From the NCBI GenBank assembly GCA_021790195.1, contig JAJYIF010000021.1, forward strand, positions 1-60,895: a stretch of DNA of 60,895 nt, in the 5' to 3' direction. Origin of the DNA: Nitrospirota bacterium (GTDB taxonomy: Bacteria; Nitrospirota; Thermodesulfovibrionia; Thermodesulfovibrionales; UBA9159). How positions within the stretch are numbered: position 1 is the stretch's first letter; every line of letters starts with the position of its first letter. Below, in pieces: positions 7,371-14,692 of this stretch. The translations under genes were made by a program, and so were the position numbers. The notes under the pieces were generated by a model. It ran no database searches. It was not told the DNA's origin and saw nothing but the letters and a program-made list of their open reading frames with translations.

Positions 7371-8270
7371 CTACTGATTTAAAAGGCTTTTTGTGGGGTA
7401 AAGCTGCGCCTGGGGCTGCTCCGCTTCCGAGATGATCTCCCAGCACTCCGGGCATGAGATGAGCTTCTTTATGAACTTCAGGTTCGTAGAATGCCCTGCC
7501 CTGTCGGCAAGGATATGTCCGAACACCGGAAAGCCGATCAAGGAGAAGTCGCCTATGGAATCCAGTATCTTGTGCCTCACGAATTCGTCCTTGAACCTGA
7601 GGCCGGTAGAGTTCAGTATCCCGTTGTCTCCCAGAATTATGGCATTGTTCAGAGAACCGCCTTTCGCGAGGCCGTTCGCCATCATATACTGGACGTCCTT
7701 GAGGAAACCGAAAGTCCTCGCCGGCGCCACTTCCTTTATAAAGGTCTCCTCATCGAGTTCTATACTCAAATTCTGCTCGCCGAGGAGATTGTGGTTGAAA
7801 TGTATCCTGTAGGTGATCTTTCTTCCCTCATAGGGGAAGACCGCTATCTCGGAGTGGCCGTCGTCCATGATAACGGGTTTAACAATCCTCATGTACGGCA
7901 TCCTCTTGCCCTGTTTCGCGATCCCGCCTTTCAGGATAATGCTGACAAGCTCGGTGGAACTGCCATCGAGAATCGGTATCTCCGGACCGTCAACCTCAAT
8001 GATCAGATTGTCAATCCCGATGCCGGCAAGGGCTGCAAGGATGTGCTCGACCGTCCTTATCTTCACCCCTTCGTTCCCAAGCGTCGTGGCAAAGGCAGTG
8101 TCGGTGACGGCGCCGGCATGGGCCCTTATGACGGCCGGCCGGTCCATCCTGTGAAAGATAATGCCGGAGTCGCGCGGGGCAGGTCTCAGCCTTACGGTCG
8201 CATTCCTGCCGGTATGCAGGCCGATGCCGCTGAAGGTTACTTCATGTCTAAGCGTCCTTTGTAAGCGCAT
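7371..8270 (-). CDS. lpxC: UDP-3-O-acyl-N-acetylglucosamine deacetylase
   Basis: A 299-residue zinc amidase that catalyses the first committed step of lipid A synthesis in the cytoplasm. The protein starts RTLRHEVTFSGIGLHTG, as LpxC does. It has the zinc His of TVEHILAAL (about residue 78), the motif EVDGPEIPILDGSS, the segment HKILDSIGDFSLIG that supplies two further metal ligands (about 233-246), and GHSTN near the end that supplies the catalytic His. Length is normal. ATG 8270 is the natural start. It stands alone, without other lpx genes. The presence of lpxC shows that the organism has an LPS-bearing outer membrane. Confidence 0.95.
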   Translation of the reverse strand: MRLQRTLRHEVTFSGIGLHTGRNATVRLRPAPRDSGIIFHRMDRPAVIRAHAGAVTDTAFATTLGNEGVKIRTVEHILAALAGIGIDNLIIEVDGPEIPILDGSSTELVSIILKGGIAKQGKRMPYMRIVKPVIMDDGHSEIAVFPYEGRKITYRIHFNHNLLGEQNLSIELDEETFIKEVAPARTFGFLKDVQYMMANGLAKGGSLNNAIILGDNGILNSTGLRFKDEFVRHKILDSIGDFSLIGFPVFGHILADRAGHSTNLKFIKKLISCPECWEIISEAEQPQAQLYPTKSLLNQ

Positions 8271-8429
8271 AAAACTACAATTTTAGTTTGCAAAGAAGAT
8301 GCCAGATAATTATATTGAAAATAAAGACTTTTTATTCGAGGTGGTGTTGTTTATATTCTTCAACTGTATAATTATTGCAACACTCCCCGCAACCTCAAGG
8401 CCGGGCGAAACCTGCAAAAGCGACAGCGG

Positions 8430-9818
8430 CTAGGTCTTTATCTCGCCGCCGACCACCATCTCGCTGATCCTGAGCGTGGGCATGGCGTCCGACACAGGCA
8501 CACCCTGGGAATCCTTACCGCAGGTGCCGATCGAAAAGCCGAGATCGGATGCCACCATATCGATGGCCTTGATAACGTCCGGGCCGTTGCCGGTCAGAGT
8601 CGCTTCCCTCACCGGTTCCCCGACACTTCCGTTTTCGATCCTGTATCCTTCCTGCACTTCGAATACGAAGTCGCCCGTCACCGTATTGACCTGGCCGCCG
8701 CCCATCTTTCTGACGAGGAGCCCGCTATGAACCGATTTCAGGACCTCTTCGGGACTCGCGCTTCCCGGCGCGACAAAGGTATTGCTCATCCTCGGTATGG
8801 GTCTGCTCTGGTAAGATTCTCTGCGGCCGTTTCCGGTCGACCTCGTTCCATCGAGCATAGCGTCCAGTTTGTCATACATAAAGCCCTTCAGCACCCCTTT
8901 GTCCACTAATACCGTCCTTTGGGAAGGAGTGCCTTCGTCATCGCACCGGTAGGAGCCTCTCTTGTAAGGTAGCGTGGCATCGTCGATGACCGTCACAAGC
9001 TCCGAAGCGACCTGCTCCCCAAGCCTGCCGGAATAAACGGACAAACCGAGTCGCGCGAGGTCGGCCTCGAGGCCGTGCCCTATGGCTTCGTGTATCATCG
9101 TTCCCCCGGCTTCGGAAGATATGATCACCGGCATTCTGCCGGCCGGAGCCCTCTGGGCGCCAAGCATCATGACTGCACGCCCGGAAGCCTTAAGGGAAAG
9201 CTCTTCCGCCGACAGGTCGTCAAACAGCTCGAAGCCGATGTGGCCGCCCGCGGTTTCGTATCCGGTCTGGACCATACTCTTATCAGAGGCAATAACATGC
9301 ACCGCAAAAAAGGTGTGAGTGCGCTCATCTTCAATAAGGGTGCCCTCGGAAGTGGCAATCAGGACTTTCTGGAAAGAATCACGATAACTTGCCGAAACCT
9401 GTCTGATTCGTCCGTCAAAAGACCGCGCCGTCCGGTCTGCCTCTTTCGCGAGTCCTATCTTTCTCGACACGGGGATATCCCCAGCGGGCATCTTGATGCG
9501 GAAATCCGTCCTGGTCTTTCCTTTTTTGAGATCGAGCACAAGATCGCGGGTTGCTCCGCTTGCAGCGTCAGTGAGAGTCCCTGCTATCTCCATCAAGGCG
9601 CCTGCGGAGAGGTCGTTGCCGTAGGCATAGAAAGTCTTCCCCTTTGATATAAGCCTTATTCCAACCCCGCTGTATGCTCCGGTAACGACCTTTTCTACCT
9701 TTTCATCTTCCAGATGTATAAAGGTCGTCTTCTTATTCTCCACGAAGACGTCGGCATAATCAGCGCCTCGCAACATTGTCTTGCGCAAGACTTCCGACAG
9801 CAGCATTTTATCGAGCAT
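8430..9818 (-). CDS. tldD: Metalloprotease TldD
   Basis: A 462-residue protein of the TldD/PmbA family. It carries the metalloprotease motif HEAIGHGLEAD (HExxxH, about residue 243), the upstream segment MPVIISSEAGGTMI and the C-terminal GNGPDVIKAIDMVASDLGF characteristic of TldD. With its partner TldE (PmbA), absent from this window, it forms a heterodimer that degrades unfolded or modified peptides, for example microcin B17 precursor or the CcdA antitoxin in E. coli. The ATG start at 9818 gives a family-standard N-terminus. A TATAAT on this strand (complement of 9870-9875) may serve as its -10 box, in the region shared with the divergent mtnP. Confidence 0.93.
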   Translation of the reverse strand: MLDKMLLSEVLRKTMLRGADYADVFVENKKTTFIHLEDEKVEKVVTGAYSGVGIRLISKGKTFYAYGNDLSAGALMEIAGTLTDAASGATRDLVLDLKKGKTRTDFRIKMPAGDIPVSRKIGLAKEADRTARSFDGRIRQVSASYRDSFQKVLIATSEGTLIEDERTHTFFAVHVIASDKSMVQTGYETAGGHIGFELFDDLSAEELSLKASGRAVMMLGAQRAPAGRMPVIISSEAGGTMIHEAIGHGLEADLARLGLSVYSGRLGEQVASELVTVIDDATLPYKRGSYRCDDEGTPSQRTVLVDKGVLKGFMYDKLDAMLDGTRSTGNGRRESYQSRPIPRMSNTFVAPGSASPEEVLKSVHSGLLVRKMGGGQVNTVTGDFVFEVQEGYRIENGSVGEPVREATLTGNGPDVIKAIDMVASDLGFSIGTCGKDSQGVPVSDAMPTLRISEMVVGGEIKT

Positions 9819-9875
9819 TATCTATCCTCTTAACCCAAAGACTGGACTTCCGGGAGGTTTTATTATAGCATTATA

Positions 9876-9943
9876 CCGAAATCAGACAGGTCCCACAGGT
9901 TGAGCCTTTGCTGATTTCGGCCCACTGAATTTTTTGGGAGGGC
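9876..9943 (+). promoter_or_regulatory. Structured leader of mtnP, candidate RNA switch
   Basis: A perfect 10-bp inverted repeat (CCGAAATCAG 9876-9885, CTGATTTCGG 9911-9920) encloses a 25-base loop. Directly after it, GCCCA (9920-9924) can pair with TGGG/GGGC (9935-9943), masking the GGGAGG ribosome binding site. I recognise no known riboswitch family. Confidence 0.45.
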
Positions 9944-9949
9944 ATATAT

Positions 9950-10735
9950 ATGCCGAAGGTCGGGATTATAGCAGGCAGCGGTTTCTACGAGTTCGAAGGG
10001 GTCGATACCGTTGATATAAGAACGGTAAAGACCCCATTCGGCGAGCCGTCCGACGCCTACAGGGTCTGCGAGTACGCAGGGACCGAGTTTGTCTTCCTTT
10101 CGAGGCACGGAATACCCCATCACATTCCTCCACACAAGATAAATTACCGGGCAAACATGTGGGGGTTCAGGGAGATAGGGGTCGAAAGGATATTGTCGGT
10201 CAATGCGGTCGGCGGAATCAGCTCTGTGTTGAAACCGGGAGACATGGTAATCCCGGACCAGATCATCGACATGACGCACGGAAGGGCAGCAACCTTTTAT
10301 GAGGAGGACGAGGTTGTCCATGTTGATTTCACAGACCCTTACTGCCCCGAATTGCGGCAGGCAATCTTTTTGTCAGGAGAGGAAGCGCGCGCAGAACTCA
10401 AACGATCCGGCGTTTACATTTGCGTCAACGGCCCGAGACTCGAAAGCAAGGCAGAGATCGGCTATTTCTCACGGATCGGCGCGGACATTGTCGGCATGAC
10501 GGTGATGCCGGAGGCCTGTCTTGCCCGTGAGCTCGAACTGTGCTATGCGGTAGTTGCTGTTGTCACTAACTATGCCGCGGGTATAGCAGCTAAGAGGCTG
10601 ACGACCGCCGAGGTAGTGAATGTTATGAAGGCATCGACAGGGCGGATGAGGAAACTCCTCGCGGATACGTTAAGACGTCTGCCCGCAAAAAGGACGTGCG
10701 GATGCTCCGCGGCCCTTAGAGAAGCGAGGATGTGA
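9950..10735 (+). CDS. mtnP: S-methyl-5'-thioadenosine phosphorylase family protein
   Basis: A 261-residue purine nucleoside phosphorylase-type enzyme that splits methylthioadenosine with phosphate to adenine and 5-methylthioribose-1-phosphate, recycling the by-product of polyamine synthesis. It starts KVGIIAGSGFYEFEG with the phosphate-binding Gly-Ser, and continues with SRHGIPHHIPPHKINYRANMW, NAVGGIS, the purine-site segment GMTVMPEACLARELELCYA and TNYAAGI. Methylthioinosine phosphorylase is close and cannot be ruled out. The start ATG is fixed by GGGAGG 8 bp upstream. The leader carries an inverted repeat that may mask this site. It is divergent from tldD. Confidence 0.9.
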   Translation: MPKVGIIAGSGFYEFEGVDTVDIRTVKTPFGEPSDAYRVCEYAGTEFVFLSRHGIPHHIPPHKINYRANMWGFREIGVERILSVNAVGGISSVLKPGDMVIPDQIIDMTHGRAATFYEEDEVVHVDFTDPYCPELRQAIFLSGEEARAELKRSGVYICVNGPRLESKAEIGYFSRIGADIVGMTVMPEACLARELELCYAVVAVVTNYAAGIAAKRLTTAEVVNVMKASTGRMRKLLADTLRRLPAKRTCGCSAALREARM

Positions 10736-10757
10736 CAGACTATTGCCCGGAGGTCTC

Positions 10758-11504
10758 TTAAAATATTGTCATTATTCCAATGGGGTTCGGTGAATGCCGC
10801 CGGTACCCCTTGCCCTGTGCCAGTATGTCCAGAGGTATGCTGATAATGTCGATAAGTTCGGGCGAATAGCTTTCAAGAAGGCCGGCGTTTACGGTCTTAA
10901 CGTAGCTCCCGCATTCGTTGCAGAGATCTATGCGGAAGCCCGTTTCCTCTTCTATTTCGTTGATTTCGAGCCCGCGAGGGCCTCTGTTTTGGCAGTTCGG
11001 ACATCCTATCCTTTGCCACTGTCCTGAAAAACCGCAATAGGAGCAAAAGAGGGTCCTTCCGCTGTCCTGATGAAGAAAGGCAAGAGAAGGCCGGGCTTTA
11101 CAGACTGGGCACCGACCCTCCGGCCGGAAAGCAGTGTCTACCCTGAGAGAATTCCTGAGTGATACGAAGAAGGGTTTTCCAATCATGAATAGAATGGTCT
11201 GAAGCTCATCTTCATGATACGGAAGCGAAAAAGCGGGTGTCTCATTCATCGGAAGTCTTGTGAAGTCGATCCTGCCGAGCTTCACGGCCTCTTTCAGCGG
11301 CGATAGGAAATCCTCCGGTATATCGAAGGCCGAGGTGAATGATTCGAAAACCGTATCCACTGATTCGGGACTATAAGCAGCGGCCCCGGCTTCAAAAAGG
11401 CTCGTATGCTGAACCAGCCCTTCAAACGTCTTCATCTTTTTGAAAAGGCCGAGGGCTTCCTGCAAATGCGGCCTGCTTTCAGCGATCTCTTCTATGGTCG
11501 TCAT
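10758..11504 (-). CDS. fdhE: Formate dehydrogenase accessory protein FdhE
   Basis: A 248-residue cytoplasmic chaperone needed for activity of respiratory formate dehydrogenases; FdhE binds the catalytic subunit before export. The C-terminal half is a rubredoxin-like domain with four Cys pairs: CPVCKA, CSYCGF, CPNCQN and CNECGS, all intact. The N-terminal half is helical. Position is consistent: it is the last gene of the operon that begins with fdnG, with a 4-bp gap after the diheme peroxidase gene. GTG/ATG choice is clear, MTTIEEIAESRPHLQE at 11504. Confidence 0.88.
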   Translation of the reverse strand: MTTIEEIAESRPHLQEALGLFKKMKTFEGLVQHTSLFEAGAAAYSPESVDTVFESFTSAFDIPEDFLSPLKEAVKLGRIDFTRLPMNETPAFSLPYHEDELQTILFMIGKPFFVSLRNSLRVDTAFRPEGRCPVCKARPSLAFLHQDSGRTLFCSYCGFSGQWQRIGCPNCQNRGPRGLEINEIEEETGFRIDLCNECGSYVKTVNAGLLESYSPELIDIISIPLDILAQGKGYRRHSPNPIGIMTIF

Positions 11505-11508
11505 AGGA

Positions 11509-12606
11509 CTAAGGGACCTCCGGATATTTTATGACTATTTCCTTTCCCGTCAGTGCCTCTGTGAGGAAAGTCTTCAGGTTTTTCTTCTCCTCCGGGGTCA
11601 GGTTCAACGGTCTCAGGACTTTATTGCCACTTCCTCCGCCCTCGTCGAAGAAGTCTATGACCTCATCGAGGGTCTTGAAGACCCCGTTGTGCATATAAGG
11701 AGCTGTCTTCGATATCTCTCTCAGCGTCGGCGTTCTGAAGGCCTTCCAGTCAGCTCTCTTCTTGGTTATAAGAAACCTGCCTGGGTCCTCCTTCAGATTC
11801 TTATAGTCGGCATAATGATAGACCTTTGCCACAAACCTCATCGTAGCTGTGACCCTCGGGTCATTCAGCAGGACAGGATTCTCCGGGACATTCAGTGCAT
11901 AAAACCTGTCGTCCGAGAGATTGACTCCGTTATGGCAGTCCGCGCACTTTCCTTTTCCCTCAAAAATCCTGTATCCCTTCGCAGCCCCCTCCGAAAGGGC
12001 GCTCGTGTCGCCTGTAAGATACCTGTCCAGGGGAGAATCAAAGGAAATCAAGGTCCTTTCAAAGGCGGCGATCGCCATAGCGATACGTTCCTTCGTGACA
12101 TCTCCGCCGAAAACCCTTCTGAAGGAATCGGCGTACTCGGGGACCACCCTGATCTGCTCCTCAAGATAAGCGAGGTTCTTGTTCATTTCGAAGGCGGACA
12201 TCATCGGGAAGAGCGCCTGGTCCTCCAGAGTACTTGCACGGCCGTCATAGAAGAAAGACTTGTGAAAGGCAACGTTGATCAGTGTCGGGGAATTCCGCCA
12301 ATTCTTTGTCGTGGGATAACTCAGGGATATGTCGAGGCCGTCTGTAAACGCCTGCTCAGGGTTATGGCATGTGGCGCAGCTCATAGTCCCGTCACCGGAA
12401 AGGCGGCGGTCAAAGAAGAGTTTCTTGCCGAGCTCGACCTTTTCCGGCGTCTGAGGGTTCGCCGGAGGGATCGGGACTGATTTGAAAGGCTCCAGATGAG
12501 AGGCATAAGAGGCAGGAACAAAAGCCAAGGTCAAGACTAAGGTCAAGACTAAAATCGAGCTTCTCAGCCTCAACCTCCGCCTGTCATTCTTTCTATCTCT
12601 TTGCAT
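11509..12606 (-). CDS. Diheme cytochrome c peroxidase (CcpA/MauG family)
   Basis: A 365-residue periplasmic protein with a signal peptide (LVLTLVLTLAFVPASYASH) whose hydrophobic core is encoded by a short tandem DNA repeat. It has two heme c binding motifs, CATCH (about residue 78) and CADCH (about 223), and the methionine-bearing YMHNGVFKTLDEVIDFF near the C-terminus, typical of bacterial cytochrome c peroxidases that reduce H2O2 to water. MauG-type oxidases share the fold. It overlaps the end of the selenoprotein gene by 14 bp, and GAGGAG inside that gene is its ribosome binding site, so expression is coupled to the formate dehydrogenase operon. It may protect the oxygen-sensitive selenoproteins from peroxide. 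Confidence 0.9.
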   Translation of the reverse strand: MQRDRKNDRRRLRLRSSILVLTLVLTLAFVPASYASHLEPFKSVPIPPANPQTPEKVELGKKLFFDRRLSGDGTMSCATCHNPEQAFTDGLDISLSYPTTKNWRNSPTLINVAFHKSFFYDGRASTLEDQALFPMMSAFEMNKNLAYLEEQIRVVPEYADSFRRVFGGDVTKERIAMAIAAFERTLISFDSPLDRYLTGDTSALSEGAAKGYRIFEGKGKCADCHNGVNLSDDRFYALNVPENPVLLNDPRVTATMRFVAKVYHYADYKNLKEDPGRFLITKKRADWKAFRTPTLREISKTAPYMHNGVFKTLDEVIDFFDEGGGSGNKVLRPLNLTPEEKKNLKTFLTEALTGKEIVIKYPEVP

Positions 12607-13261
12607 TTTTCAACTCCTCATCAATGATTTCCTTGAAATAATCAAACGGTCTGTTTCCGATCACCTTTCTCCCATTGATAAAGAAGGTCGGTGTATTATA
12701 CAGGTCAAGGTCCACGGCGAGCTTCTTGTCCCTTTCTATTTCGGAAGAATGTTTCATCCTGTCGATTGAATCCGTGAACCTCTTTACGTCCAAACCTAAT
12801 TCCTGCGCGTAGCGGATAAGGTTTGCCCGGTCGAGCTGCGGAGATTTCCTGAGCAGGAGATCGTGCATCTCCCAGAATTTGCCCTGGTCCCTCGCCGCAA
12901 GCGACGCCTCCGCCGCAATGTGCGAAAAGTCGCGGTACTTGTAAGGATAGTTCTTGATAATGAGACGGATCTTTCCTTTGTAAAGCTTCAAAATCTTCTT
13001 GACGGTCGGACCGACCCCAACGCAGTGCGGTCACTGATAGTCGAGAAACTCGATAATAGTAACCGGAGCATTTGCCGGTCCATAGGCCGGAGAATCGCCG
13101 ATAGGCACGTTGTATCTTTTTTCGTTGTCTGTGGAATATGATAGAGCCGGGAAGGCCACAAAGACGAAGACCAGCCACAGGGACACCGAGGCACGGCGGA
13201 AATAGAAGGGAACATGGAAAGCGGACGAGAAAAATTCCTGTCTCTTATTTCTTATCCTCAT
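12593..13261 (-). CDS. Selenocysteine-containing DsbA-like thioredoxin-fold protein (UPHC active site)
   Basis: A 222-residue exported thiol-disulfide oxidoreductase, split by an in-frame TGA at 13033-13031 that I read as selenocysteine (residue 77). Before it stands VTIIEFLDYQ, after it PHCVGVGPTVKK, so the TGA takes exactly the place of the first Cys of the CPHC motif of DsbA/thioredoxin_4 proteins. Downstream the frame continues with the DsbA helical insert (FSHIAAEASLAARDQGKFWEMHDLL) and the cis-Pro loop NTPTFFINGRKVIG. The N-terminus is a signal peptide (SLWLVFVFVAFPALSYS). The ATG at 13261 lies inside a small inverted-repeat element, and the in-frame GTG before SLWLVF is an alternative start. 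A hairpin fitting the bacterial SECIS position follows the UGA. It lies between fdnI and the peroxidase gene. Confidence 0.88.
13004..13016 (-). promoter_or_regulatory. Candidate SECIS hairpin of the DsbA-like selenoprotein
   Basis: In the mRNA, GGUCG-GUC-CGACC forms a 5-bp stem with a three-base loop beginning with G. The loop starts 20 bases after the UGA, within the 16-37 base distance known for bacterial SECIS elements. Confidence 0.65.
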
Positions 13262-13301
13262 TCAAATCTCTTTTTGGTTCCGTGTCTCTGTGCCCCTTTG
13301 G
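13175..13301. repeat. CACAGAG-type inverted-repeat element overlapping the selenoprotein start
   Basis: The arms are 13175-13196 and 13280-13301. They match at 18 of 22 positions when one is complemented, around a core like CCACAGGGACACCGAGGCAC. The same type of arm occurs at 47647-47738. No transposase is encoded, so it resembles a MITE or REP-like unit. Confidence 0.6.
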
Positions 13302-13313
13302 TTCAGCTATCGT

Positions 13314-13925
13314 CTATACCCCTATCTTCTGCACCCACTTCTGGTGTCTCTTCCTCGCCCATTCGAGAGGTACCGTGCCGTAAACCATGATCCTGAACGT
13401 GCCGGGATTGGCAAGTGTCGCCAGGTATATGTGGGCGGGGATGGCGAAGACGAGCAGGTCAAAACAGATGTTATGGATCAAATGCGAAATAAGCACAAGC
13501 CTCGTTATGTCGGAGGAGGCCGGTCTGAGCCATATGACAAGGCCGGAGGCGGATATCGCAATCCCTGCCACGAGGACCACAAGGTAATACAGTTTCTGAC
13601 CTGCATTCAGCTCGTCCTGCGGAGGCGCCTTAACCCTCCTTGATAAATACCCACCGGCCTTCGAGAACCATTCCATGTCATCGGAAGTGAAGCGGAGAGA
13701 CACGGAAAGATAATGGACTATGGTCAACACGAGCGAGACAATGAACACGACACCGGCCCAGTTGTGCCAGACCTTCATAGTATTGAAGCTTCCGAAAACT
13801 GAATTCAATTGTTCGAGCTGGAACAGGAAGCCGAAGCCGCTTACAGCCAGTACGAAAAAGCTTCCCGCGAGGACCCAGTGGTTCACTATCTCAAAGGCGT
13901 TTGCCTTCCTCACCATCTTATTCAT
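13314..13925 (-). CDS. fdnI: Formate dehydrogenase cytochrome b subunit (gamma)
   Basis: A 203-residue membrane protein with four transmembrane helices, of the FdnI/cytochrome b556 type. It starts VRKANAFEIVNHWVLAGSFFVLAVSG, with a heme-ligand His in the first helix, followed by VWHNWAGVVFIVSLVLTIVHYL, the third helix LYYLVVLVAGIAISASGLVI and the fourth segment SHLIHNICFDLLVFAIPAHIYL with further His ligands. It anchors the dehydrogenase in the membrane and passes electrons from the FeS subunit to quinone. It overlaps fdnH by 8 bp. An inverted-repeat element separates it from the downstream selenoprotein gene. Confidence 0.9.
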   Translation of the reverse strand: MNKMVRKANAFEIVNHWVLAGSFFVLAVSGFGFLFQLEQLNSVFGSFNTMKVWHNWAGVVFIVSLVLTIVHYLSVSLRFTSDDMEWFSKAGGYLSRRVKAPPQDELNAGQKLYYLVVLVAGIAISASGLVIWLRPASSDITRLVLISHLIHNICFDLLVFAIPAHIYLATLANPGTFRIMVYGTVPLEWARKRHQKWVQKIGV

Positions 13926-14688
13926 CTTTCTTCACCTCCTCGTCCTTCTTGGGACCAAAGGCGACATAATGAAGGACTGCTGCCGCTACCGCGCCTCCAA
14001 GGCCTATATAGGCAAGAGGCTTCAACACCTTATGCCAGAAGACGACCGATTCCGGGATCGCCGGTTTTTCGCTCATGCCGTAAAGTTTCGGGGGATCTAT
14101 AAAGGCATATAGCGCCCCAAGACCGTCAAGGTCCGCCTCTCCGTAAACCTTACCATATCCCTCCTTCTTCGCCATCCCTATGAGCGCGTCCCTTTCTCCA
14201 TAGCGAATGGCCCCGGTGGGGCAGGTCTTTGCGCACGCAGGCAGAAGTCCCTCCGAGGTTCTGTCATAACAGAGATGACATTTGGATATCTTGTCCTTGT
14301 CGTCATACCTCGGCACGTCAAAGGGGCAGCCTGCTACGCAGAGCTTGCAGCCGATACACTTTTCCTTGTTGAAAGCCACAGCTCCCTCTTTTGTCCTGAA
14401 AAGCGCACCCGGAGCGGGACAGATCTTTATGCATCCCGCATCGCCGCAATGCATGCACCTCTGGCTCACAAAGAGCCATCGCACCATATCAGCTTCCGTA
14501 GCCGTTTCGATATATCTTATCCTGTTATAAAGGTATGGCGTGAGGTCCGGGGGATTCTCCACGGTCCCCCTGTTCACTGTCTTTGTGCCTGGAAGATGGT
14601 TCCATTCCTTGCACGCTGTCTGGCAGCCCCTGCATCCAATGCATCTCTCCGGTGAAATAAGTAAAGCCTTTCTTGCCATTGTCTTCAC
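13918..14688 (-). CDS. fdnH: Formate dehydrogenase iron-sulfur subunit (beta)
   Basis: A 256-residue protein with four [4Fe-4S] clusters, the electron wire between the catalytic subunit and cytochrome b. The Cys motifs are CIGCRGCQTACKEW (about residue 16), CMHCGDAGCIKICPAPG, CIGCKLCVAGCPFDVP and CHLCYDRTSEGLLPACAKTCPTG. A single C-terminal transmembrane helix (PLAYIGLGGAVAAAVLHYVAF) anchors it, as in FdnH. It lies 4 bp after fdnG, has a GAGG ribosome binding site and overlaps fdnI, so the three subunits are made together. Confidence 0.95.
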   Translation of the reverse strand: MKTMARKALLISPERCIGCRGCQTACKEWNHLPGTKTVNRGTVENPPDLTPYLYNRIRYIETATEADMVRWLFVSQRCMHCGDAGCIKICPAPGALFRTKEGAVAFNKEKCIGCKLCVAGCPFDVPRYDDKDKISKCHLCYDRTSEGLLPACAKTCPTGAIRYGERDALIGMAKKEGYGKVYGEADLDGLGALYAFIDPPKLYGMSEKPAIPESVVFWHKVLKPLAYIGLGGAVAAAVLHYVAFGPKKDEEVKKDE

Positions 14689-14692
14689 CTCC

